Notes under the pieces: generated by a model
Database searches by the model: none
What the model saw: only the letters and a program-made list of their open reading frames with translations
Told to the model about the DNA's origin: nothing
Translations under genes and position numbers: made by a program
Part shown: positions 1-5,944 of the stretch, piece after piece
Layout of the letters: the number at the start of each line of letters is the position of its first letter
How positions within the stretch are numbered: the stretch's first letter is position 1
DNA from: Zavarzinia sp.
GTDB taxonomy: Bacteria > Pseudomonadota > Alphaproteobacteria > Zavarziniales > Zavarziniaceae
Assembly: GCA_028694545.1 (NCBI GenBank)
Contig: JAQVKV010000177.1
Span: forward strand, 1 to 5,944
DNA length: 5,944 bases
Direction: 5' to 3'

Positions 1-537
1 AGCATGCTGACCCAGAAGGCCGAAGCCGTGACCCGCATGGTGCTGGGGGCGGTGAAAGAACTCGGCTGCCGCGCCGTGCTGGCGACCGGCTGGGGCGGCC
101 TCGCCACCCATCCGGACCTCGCCGACCCCCATGTCTTCGTCCTGAAGCAGGCGCCGCACGATTGGCTGTTCCCGCGCATGGCGGGCGCCGTCCATCACGG
201 TGGCGCCGGCACGACCGCCGCCGCCTGCCGGGCCGGCATCCCGTCGCTGATCATGCCCTTCATCACCGAGCAGGCCTTCTGGTCGGCCCGGCTGGAGGAA
301 AAGGGCATCGCCCCTCCCCATCTCAACCGCCGGACCGTCACCACCGGCGCCTTCAAGCGCGGCATCGCCAAACTGCTGGACCCCGCCATGGCGGCAAGGG
401 CGGAAGCCCTGGGCGCCCGGATCCGGGCCGAGAATGGCGTCGATCGCGCCATCGCGCAGTTGACCGACTGGGGCCTGCTGAAGGACGGTGACGCGGCCCC
501 GAGCGAACCCCCGACGGAACTTCATGCAACTGTCTGA
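1..537 (+). CDS. Family-1 (MGT/sterol-type) UDP-glycosyltransferase, C-terminal part
   Basis: This is the C-terminal nucleotide-sugar-binding domain of a GT1/GT-B glycosyltransferase, which moves a sugar from a UDP-sugar (or similar donor) to a lipid or small-molecule acceptor in the cytoplasm. The frame is open to the left edge, so the ATG at base 4 is probably an internal Met. About 178 codons are present, against roughly 400-430 for the family; the acceptor-binding N-terminal half is upstream. Seen, counting from the Met at base 4: a GWGGL turn (residues 29-33), the donor-site motif HHGGAGTT (64-71), then a PF-x3-Q segment (85-90, ending in Gln90) and an FWSARLEEKGIAP stretch typical of sterol and antibiotic glucosyltransferases. 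A final helix (about 125-155) and a charged, Pro-rich tail follow. The His and GG contact the donor phosphates in known relatives. The gene overlaps the adaptor gene, which suggests co-translation. Acceptor and sugar cannot be read from this half. RhlB-like or macrolide transferases are less similar alternatives. The family is secure; the specificity is unknown. Confidence 0.9.
   Translation, partial: SMLTQKAEAVTRMVLGAVKELGCRAVLATGWGGLATHPDLADPHVFVLKQAPHDWLFPRMAGAVHHGGAGTTAAACRAGIPSLIMPFITEQAFWSARLEEKGIAPPHLNRRTVTTGAFKRGIAKLLDPAMAARAEALGARIRAENGVDRAIAQLTDWGLLKDGDAAPSEPPTELHATV
516..523 (+). promoter_or_regulatory. Weak ribosome-binding site deciding the adaptor start
   Basis: A short GGAA (516-519) sits 4 bases before the ATG at 524, inside the end of the glycosyltransferase gene. 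The competing in-frame GTG at 488 has a stronger-looking GAAGGA (480-485), but only 2 bases separate it from the codon, which is unusually short. I therefore prefer ATG 524. Both starts lie within the upstream coding region, so translation of the adaptor is probably coupled to that of the glycosyltransferase. Confidence 0.35.
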
Positions 538-1738
538 CGTCTCCACCACCGCCCTCGGCACGGCGAAGCGGTTGCGCCTGCGCTTCGCCGCCCTGGACCT
601 GCGCCTGCGCCTGATCATCGGCGGTGTCGCGGCCGGCCTGCTGATCGCCCTGCTCGCCTATGCCGCAGGCGGCAGGGGCGTCGTCGCCGATTTCACGGCG
701 GACGCGGTCCCCGTCGTCACCGGCACGATCGAGCGCCGGCCGATCCCCGTCTTCCTGGACGGCATCGGCACGGTACAGGCATCGAGCACGGTGCAGATCC
801 GCCCCCGCGTGGACGGCGAGATCCTGGAAATCCGCTTCAGGGAAGGCCAGGACGTGCAGGCCGGCGATATTCTCGCCGTCATCGATCCGCGCACCTATGA
901 GGCCAACTGGCACCAGGCGGAAGCCAATCTGGCGCGCGACCAGTCCCAGCTCGCGGATGCCCGCGCCAACCTGCGCCGGCTCGAGGGGATCGGCGAATTC
1001 GCCAGCCGCAAGGCGGTGGACAACCAGCGCGCCCTCGTCGCGCAATATGAGGCACTGGTCGCCGCCAGCACGGCCCAGGTCGCCCACGCCAGGGCCCAGT
1101 TCGACGATACCACCGTGCGTTCCCCCATCGCCGGGCGCACCGGCCTGCGCCAGATGGATGTCGGCAACATCGTCCGCGCGACGGACCCGACGCCACTGGT
1201 CACGGTGACCGCGCTCGATCCCGTCTCCGTCGTCTTCACCCTGAACGCCGACAACCTGCCCCTCATCATCGACGGCATGACCACGGGCCACCTGCCGGTG
1301 GACGCCTATGGCAAGGACAACCGCAGCCTGATCGCCAGCGGCACCCTCGATCTCGTCGACAATCAGATCGACCAGGCGACCGGCACGGTAAAACTGAAGG
1401 CCAGCTTCCCCAATCCGGACCACCGCCTGTGGCCCGGGCAATTCGTCAACGCCCGCCTGCGCGTCTCGATCTACGACGGCCTGAGCGTGCCGGCGACCGC
1501 GATCCAGCAGGGCCCGAACGGCGCCTATCTCTGGACGATCGACGCGGACGGCACGGCCGCCATGCGCAGCGTCGTCGTCACCCGCCTGCAGGATGGTATC
1601 GCCCTCATCACCTCCAGCCTGCCCGCCGGGCAGACGGTGGTGGTCGATGGCCAGTACAAGCTGCAGCCCGGGGTCGCCACCACCCCCGCCCCGCCCCAGC
1701 CGGAGGCGCCGGTCGCCGGTTCCAGCAGCGGGACCTGA
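524..1738 (+). CDS. mdtA: RND efflux periplasmic adaptor (membrane fusion protein), MdtA/MuxA type
   Basis: This periplasmic adaptor joins an inner-membrane RND pump to an outer-membrane channel. It has 404 residues from ATG 524 (416 from an alternative GTG at 488), the usual family size. In order: an Arg-rich cytoplasmic tail, one membrane anchor (about 30-49) and no lipobox Cys, so it is held by a membrane helix rather than a lipid. The first lipoyl half follows (87-122, with VDGEILEIRFREGQDV), then an alpha-helical hairpin (about 123-197) and the second lipoyl half (VRSPIAGRTGLRQMDVGN, 198-215). The beta-barrel carries DNQIDQATGTVKLKA (279-293) and WPGQFVNARL (303-312). A membrane-proximal domain and a Pro/Ser-rich tail finish it. 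These motifs match MdtA closely, as remembered. The hairpin tip looks two residues shorter than in AcrA and MdtA. The gene overlaps the glycosyltransferase by 14 bases, and 3 bases separate it from the first pump gene. Family assignment is firm; substrate range is not known. Confidence 0.94.
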   Translation: MQLSDVSTTALGTAKRLRLRFAALDLRLRLIIGGVAAGLLIALLAYAAGGRGVVADFTADAVPVVTGTIERRPIPVFLDGIGTVQASSTVQIRPRVDGEILEIRFREGQDVQAGDILAVIDPRTYEANWHQAEANLARDQSQLADARANLRRLEGIGEFASRKAVDNQRALVAQYEALVAASTAQVAHARAQFDDTTVRSPIAGRTGLRQMDVGNIVRATDPTPLVTVTALDPVSVVFTLNADNLPLIIDGMTTGHLPVDAYGKDNRSLIASGTLDLVDNQIDQATGTVKLKASFPNPDHRLWPGQFVNARLRVSIYDGLSVPATAIQQGPNGAYLWTIDADGTAAMRSVVVTRLQDGIALITSSLPAGQTVVVDGQYKLQPGVATTPAPPQPEAPVAGSSSGT

Positions 1739-1741
1739 GGC
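1730..1741 (+). promoter_or_regulatory. Ribosome-binding site of the first RND gene
   Basis: GGGA at 1730-1733 lies 8 bases before the ATG at 1742 and overlaps the end of the adaptor coding region. A second purine run, GAGG (1737-1740), spans the adaptor stop but is only 1 base from the start and is probably too close to act alone. The position implies that ribosomes finishing the adaptor can start the pump gene directly. Confidence 0.45.
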
Positions 1742-4700
1742 ATGAATATCGCGCGGCCCTTCATCCTCCGGCCGGTGGCGACGACGCTGCTGACCATCGG
1801 GGTGATCCTGCTCGGTTTCCTCGGCTATCGGCTTTTGCCGGTCACGGCCCTGCCGACCGTGGACTTCCCGACGATCCAGGTGACCGCGCGCCTGCCCGGC
1901 GCCTCGCCGGACGTGATGGCGTCCCTCGTCACCACGCCGCTCGAACACAGTCTCGGCCAGATTTCGGGGCTGGCCACCATGCGCTCCGTCTCCTCCTTCG
2001 GGACGAGCCAGATTACCCTGCAATTCGACCTGAACCGCGACATCGACGCGGCGGCACAGGACGTGCAGGCCCAGATCAACGGTGCCGCCGGCCTGCTGCC
2101 GCTGTCGCTCATGCCCAGCCGGCCGACCTATTCCAAGGTGAACCCGGCGGATACGCCGGTGCTCATCCTGGCCATGACCTCGGGCGAGTTGCCGCTGCGG
2201 GCGGTCAATGATTTCGCCGATACGATCGTCGCCCAGAAACTCTCCCAGGTGCCCGGTGTCGGCCTCGTCACCATCGAGGGCGGGCAGAAGGCCGCCGTGC
2301 GCATCCAGGTGAACCCGGTGGCGCTCGCCAGCCTCGGGCTCTCGCTCGAGGATGTGCGGGTGGCGGTCAAGGCTTCCACCGTGGACAGCCCGAAGGGCGG
2401 CATCGACGGTCCCCGGCAATCGTTCCAGATCAGCGCCGATGACCAGTTGCTCGACGCGCAGGGCTATCGCGACCAGATCATCGCCCAGAAGGATGGCGCG
2501 CCGGTCCGCCTCGGCGATGTCGCGACCGTCTCCGACAGTGTCGAGAACGACCGCATGGCCGGCTGGTACGACGGCAAGCCCGCCGTGCTGCTGAACATCC
2601 AGCGCCAGCCCGGCGCCAATATCATCGAGGTGGTGGATGCGATCCACGCCCTGCTGCCGGGTTTGCGCGCCGCCGTGCCGCCCACGGTGAAGCTGGAGGT
2701 GCTGACCGACCGGACGGAGATGATCCGCGCCGCGATCGACGAGGTGCAGTTCACCCTGCTGCTGTCGATCGCCCTCGTCGTCATGGTGATCTTCCTGTTC
2801 CTGCGCAAGCTCTGGGCCACCGTGATCCCCAGCATCACCCTGCCCGTCTCCCTGATCGCGACCTTCGGCGTCATGGCGATCGCGGGCTTCAGCCTGGACA
2901 ACCTGTCCCTCATGGCGCTGACGGTCGCGACCGGTTTCGTCGTCGACGACGCCATCGTCATGATCGAGAACATCGTCCGCCACATGGAGGACGGCAAGAA
3001 GCCGCTGGCCGCCGCCATCGACGGGGCGAGGCAGATCGGCTTCACCATCGTCTCCCTCACCGTCTCGCTGATCGCGGTGTTCATTCCCCTGCTGCTGATG
3101 GACGGGGTGATCGGCCGCCTGTTCCACGAATTCGCCATCACGCTGTCCGCCGCCGTCGCCATTTCGGCCGTGGTCTCGCTGACGCTGACGCCGATGATGT
3201 GCGCCCATCTCCTCGTCCGCGACCAGGTGGACAAGGCGCCGGGCCGCATCGCCCGCTGGAGCGAGAAGGTGCTGGACGATGCGCTCGCCTTCTACGAGCG
3301 CAGCCTGCGCTACGTGCTGGAACGCCAGACGGCGACGCTGCTCGTCGCCCTCGCCACCCTGGCCGGCACGCTCTTTCTCTATGTCGTCGTGCCCAAGGGC
3401 TTCCTGCCGCAGCAGGACACCGGGCTGATCATCGGCGTGACCGATGCCGCCCCCGACATTTCCTTCGCCGCCATGGCGACGCGCCAGCAGCAGATCGCCG
3501 ACATCGTGCGCAGGGACCCGGCCGTCGCCGGCGTCAGCGCCTTCGTCGGCACCGGCACCATCAACACGACGGGAAATGCCGGGCGTCTCTTCATCAGCCT
3601 GAAGCCCCATGGCGCGCGCGGCGAGTCGGCCGACACCGTCATGCGCCGCCTGAAGGCCGCCGTCGGCGACGTGCAGGGGGTCTCGCTCTATCTCCAGTCC
3701 GCGCAGGAACTCACGGTGGGCACCAACAATGCCCGGACCCAGTTCCAATATCTGTTGCAAGGCACCGCCGCCGCCGACCTCAACCTCTGGTCCGGGCGCC
3801 TGATGGCCGAATTGCGCAATTACCCGGCACTGGCCGACATCGCCTCGGACGCGCAGGCGGGTGGCCTCGAGGTCGCGCTGACCATCGACAGGGACGCGGC
3901 CGCGCGCCTCGGCCTTGCCATCGGCGACATCAACGACGCCCTCTACAACGCCTTCGGCCAGCGCCAGATCGCCACCATCTATACTCAGACCAACCAGTAC
4001 CGCGTGATCCTCGAGGTGGCGCCCCAGTTCCGCGCCGACGCGGAAGCCTTCCGCTTCGCTTACGTGAAATCCGCGAGCGGGGACATGGTGCCGCTGTCCG
4101 CCGTCACCCGGCTGGAACAGAAGGCGACGCCGCTTGCCCTCATGCATCAGGGCCTGTTCCCGGCGGTGACGATCTCCTTCAATCTGGCGGAAGGCTATTC
4201 GCTGGGCGATGCCACCGAAGCGATCCACGCGGCGGAAGCGGCGATCGCCATGCCGGACTCGATCGGACGCAGCTTCGTCGGCAGCGCCGCCGAATTCGGC
4301 CGCTCGCGCGAGACCGAGGCGCTGCTGATCCTCGCCGCCATCGTTACCGTCTATATCGTCCTCGGCATCCTCTACGAGAGCTACATCCACCCGATCACCA
4401 TCCTCTCCACCTTGCCCTCGGCCGGCATCGGCGCCCTGCTCGGCCTCATGCTGTTCGGCAAGCAGCTCGACGTGATCTCGCTGATCGGGATCATCCTCCT
4501 GATCGGCATCGTGAAGAAGAACGCGATCATGATGATCGACTTCGCGCTGGAGGAGGAACGCAGCCACGGCAAGCCCCCGCGGGACGCCATCTTCCGCGCC
4601 TGCCTGCTGCGCTTCCGCCCGATCATGATGACCACCATGGCCGCCCTGCTCGGCGCCGTGCCGCTCGCCGTCGCCGGGGGCACGGGGGCGGAGATCCGCC

Positions 4701-4846
4701 AGCCGCTGGGCATCGCCATCGTCGGCGGATTGCTGCTGTCGCAGGTGATCAGCCTCTATACGACACCGGTCATCTATCTCGCCTTCGACCGGCTGCAACG
4801 GCGCATCCGCGCGCTCGCCGGGGGCCGGCCGGTCGCGGCCGAATGA
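1742..4846 (+). CDS. mdtB: RND multidrug efflux pump inner-membrane subunit, MdtB/MuxB type
   Basis: This is a complete proton-driven RND (HAE1) transporter subunit of 1034 residues, the usual length. It takes substrates from the periplasm and outer leaflet and passes them to the outer-membrane channel. Seen: an N-terminal FILRPVATTLL segment with TM1 (about 11-32); the first porter loop (about 33-335); TM2-TM6 (about 336-490); TM7 (530-550); the second periplasmic loop (about 555-855); and TM8-TM12 (857-1015). The proton relay looks intact: Asp402-Asp403 in TM4 (GFVVDDAIVMIENI), Lys926 in TM10 (GIVKKNAIMMIDFA) and Arg959 before Pro960, matching AcrB D407, D408, K940 and R971. YSKVNPAD (130-137) and GVGLVTIEGGQ (172-182) resemble E. 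coli MdtB more than MdtC. By analogy with MdtBC it should form a mixed trimer with the next gene's product. The ATG start is supported by the GGGA site upstream and by the conserved N-terminus. Substrates cannot be inferred from sequence; known relatives export novobiocin, bile salts and other amphiphiles. Confidence 0.96.
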   Translation: MNIARPFILRPVATTLLTIGVILLGFLGYRLLPVTALPTVDFPTIQVTARLPGASPDVMASLVTTPLEHSLGQISGLATMRSVSSFGTSQITLQFDLNRDIDAAAQDVQAQINGAAGLLPLSLMPSRPTYSKVNPADTPVLILAMTSGELPLRAVNDFADTIVAQKLSQVPGVGLVTIEGGQKAAVRIQVNPVALASLGLSLEDVRVAVKASTVDSPKGGIDGPRQSFQISADDQLLDAQGYRDQIIAQKDGAPVRLGDVATVSDSVENDRMAGWYDGKPAVLLNIQRQPGANIIEVVDAIHALLPGLRAAVPPTVKLEVLTDRTEMIRAAIDEVQFTLLLSIALVVMVIFLFLRKLWATVIPSITLPVSLIATFGVMAIAGFSLDNLSLMALTVATGFVVDDAIVMIENIVRHMEDGKKPLAAAIDGARQIGFTIVSLTVSLIAVFIPLLLMDGVIGRLFHEFAITLSAAVAISAVVSLTLTPMMCAHLLVRDQVDKAPGRIARWSEKVLDDALAFYERSLRYVLERQTATLLVALATLAGTLFLYVVVPKGFLPQQDTGLIIGVTDAAPDISFAAMATRQQQIADIVRRDPAVAGVSAFVGTGTINTTGNAGRLFISLKPHGARGESADTVMRRLKAAVGDVQGVSLYLQSAQELTVGTNNARTQFQYLLQGTAAADLNLWSGRLMAELRNYPALADIASDAQAGGLEVALTIDRDAAARLGLAIGDINDALYNAFGQRQIATIYTQTNQYRVILEVAPQFRADAEAFRFAYVKSASGDMVPLSAVTRLEQKATPLALMHQGLFPAVTISFNLAEGYSLGDATEAIHAAEAAIAMPDSIGRSFVGSAAEFGRSRETEALLILAAIVTVYIVLGILYESYIHPITILSTLPSAGIGALLGLMLFGKQLDVISLIGIILLIGIVKKNAIMMIDFALEEERSHGKPPRDAIFRACLLRFRPIMMTTMAALLGAVPLAVAGGTGAEIRQPLGIAIVGGLLLSQVISLYTTPVIYLAFDRLQRRIRALAGGRPVAAE

Positions 4847-4850
4847 TCCC

Positions 4851-5944
4851 GTGATTTCCGATCCCTTCATCCGCCGGCCGGTGGCGACCAGCCTCGTCAT
4901 GATCGGCATGCTGCTGCTCGGCTTCGTCGCCTATTTCCACCTGCCGGTCTCCTCCATGCCGATCGTCGACCTGCCGACGGTCGTCGTCCGCGCCAGCCTG
5001 CCGGGGGCGAGCCCGGAGACCATGGCGGCGGCCGTGGCGACACCATTGGAACGGCAGATGGGCGTCATCGGCGGCTTGACGGAACTGACCGCGATCAATT
5101 CGGTCGGCGGCACCACGATCGTCGCCCAGTTCGACATCGGACGGGACGTGGATGGTGTTGCGCGCGACGTGCAGGCGGCGATCAACGCGGCCGATGCCTT
5201 CCTGCCCGCCGACATGCCGGCGCCGCCCTTCTACATCAAAGCCAACCCCAACATCTTCCCCGTGATCACCATGGCCCTGGCCAGCGACATCCTGCCGGCG
5301 GCGGAAGTCTATGGTTTCGCCGACCAGATCCTGTCGCAGCGCCTGGCGCGCCTGCCCGGCGTCTCCCAGGTCTCGATCTCGGGCGCGGACAAGGCGGCCG
5401 TGCGCATCGCCGTCGATCCCCTGCGGCTTTCCGCGCTGGGCCTGTCCATGGAAGACCTGCGGGGCGCCCTTGGCGCCGTCAGCGCCCTCGGCCCCAAGGG
5501 CGCGCTGGACGGACCGGAACGGGTGCTGACCATCGCCGCCGACGACCAATTGCCCGATGCGGAAGCCTGGAAACGCCAGGTGATCGGCTGGCGCGCCGGC
5601 GCCCCCATTCGTCTCGGCGACATTGCGCTGGTCACCGACGATGTCTCGAACCTGAAGGTCGGCTCCTGGCTGAACGGCAAGCGCGCCGTGCTGGTCGAGG
5701 TGCGCAAGCGCCCCGGCGCCAATACGATCGATGTCGTCGACGCGGTGCGCGACGAATTGCAAAAGCTGAAGGCGGTGCTGCCCCCGGCGATCGAGGTGCA
5801 GGTGGTGGCCGACCGCACCCGCGTGCTGCGCGCCGGCATCATGGATCTTCAGCTCACCCTGCTGCTCTCGACCGCCCTCGTCGTCCTCGTCATCGCGCTG
5901 TTCCTGCGCCGCTTCTGGGCGACCTTCATCCCGAGCGTGACCAT
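4851..5944 (+). CDS. mdtC: RND multidrug efflux pump inner-membrane subunit, MdtC/MuxC type, 5' part
   Basis: This is the first 364 codons, about a third, of a second RND transporter; the frame is still open at the right edge. It starts on GTG 4851, 4 bases after the previous stop. This start puts the conserved FIRRPVATSL at residues 6-15, as in relatives, and the next in-frame Met (residue 17) would destroy TM1. No clear Shine-Dalgarno site precedes it, so it probably relies on coupling to the upstream gene. Seen: TM1 (about 12-30), SLPGASPETMAAAVATPLER (49-68), FDIGRDVDGVARDVQAAINA (94-113), KANPN (130-134), LGPKGALDGP (213-222), KRPGANTIDVVDAV (286-299) and the start of TM2 (about 336-354). 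The first two motifs and KANP match E. coli MdtC rather than MdtB. It is clearly paralogous to the preceding gene but well diverged, so it is not a recent duplicate. The TM4 Asp pair and TM10 Lys lie outside the window, so its proton relay cannot be judged. Confidence 0.93.
   Translation, partial: MISDPFIRRPVATSLVMIGMLLLGFVAYFHLPVSSMPIVDLPTVVVRASLPGASPETMAAAVATPLERQMGVIGGLTELTAINSVGGTTIVAQFDIGRDVDGVARDVQAAINAADAFLPADMPAPPFYIKANPNIFPVITMALASDILPAAEVYGFADQILSQRLARLPGVSQVSISGADKAAVRIAVDPLRLSALGLSMEDLRGALGAVSALGPKGALDGPERVLTIAADDQLPDAEAWKRQVIGWRAGAPIRLGDIALVTDDVSNLKVGSWLNGKRAVLVEVRKRPGANTIDVVDAVRDELQKLKAVLPPAIEVQVVADRTRVLRAGIMDLQLTLLLSTALVVLVIALFLRRFWATFIPSVT

Noticed and set aside
1736..1744. 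Adaptor and pump genes in the same frame, separated only by TGA GGC, as a readthrough fusion
   Set aside because: The adaptor's C-terminus is periplasmic while the pump's N-terminus is cytoplasmic, so a fused protein would have the wrong topology. A good ribosome-binding site precedes the pump ATG, and there is no special readthrough context.
1429..2211. Plus-strand open frame of 260 codons bridging the adaptor and pump genes
   Set aside because: It is off-frame to both real genes and has Arg/Pro/Ala-rich composition without any motif.
3199..4854. Plus-strand open frame of 551 codons overlapping the first pump gene
   Set aside because: It is in another frame of a well-supported RND gene, with Arg/Pro/His-rich low-complexity composition typical of off-frame reading in GC-rich DNA.
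1757..4900. Near-identical DNA at the starts of the two pump genes (around 1760-1800 and 4865-4905) as a repeat or recombination site
   Set aside because: The match covers the conserved RPVAT segment shared by RND proteins and fades on both sides. It reflects paralogy rather than a mobile or recombination element.
353..4909. Very long minus-strand open frame (1518 codons) as a giant novel protein
   Set aside because: It is the exact codon-aligned reverse complement of the adaptor and first pump gene. Its composition (His, Asp, Gln, Arg and Gly rich, without recognisable domains) is what hydrophobic codons give when reversed. The sense proteins are unmistakable.
4770..5762. Minus-strand open frame of 330 codons
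   Set aside because: It is codon-aligned to the second pump gene, begins on TTG and shows no recognisable motif. It is a shadow of a real RND gene.

Overview
This is GC-rich bacterial DNA in which every strong gene call lies on the plus strand. The genes are packed end to end as one putative operon. The longest gap between genes is 4 bases, so no intergenic stretch needs separate comment. The GC-skewed codon choice and the protein sequences suggest a high-GC proteobacterium, most likely an alphaproteobacterium. That placement is an inference; no rRNA or other taxonomic marker is present.

Layout: (1) bases 1-537 hold the C-terminal part of a family-1 (MGT/sterol-type) UDP-sugar glycosyltransferase whose N-terminal half lies upstream of the window. 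(2) Bases 524-1738 encode an MdtA-type periplasmic adaptor that overlaps the glycosyltransferase stop by 14 bases. (3) Bases 1742-4846 encode a complete 1034-residue RND pump subunit, closest to MdtB. (4) From 4851 to the window edge runs the first 364 codons of a second, paralogous RND subunit, closest to MdtC. It starts on GTG and is cut off by the window.

The three transport genes match the mdtABC (muxABC) arrangement: one adaptor and two different RND subunits that form a heterotrimer, which normally pairs with a TolC/OpmB-like outer-membrane channel. No channel gene, regulator, promoter or terminator is visible. Promoter and regulator would have to lie upstream of the glycosyltransferase, and a channel gene may lie downstream of the second pump gene. 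The unusual element is the glycosyltransferase overlapping the adaptor gene. It suggests that the pump may export, or protect against, a glycosylated compound or glycolipid, but the sequence does not prove this.

The 1518-codon open frame on the minus strand, and a 330-codon one beyond it, are codon-aligned mirror images of the pump genes and are not called as genes. I see no rRNA, tRNA, CRISPR array, insertion sequence or attachment site. Overall this is a well-understood gene family in a moderately interesting context, not a clear new system.
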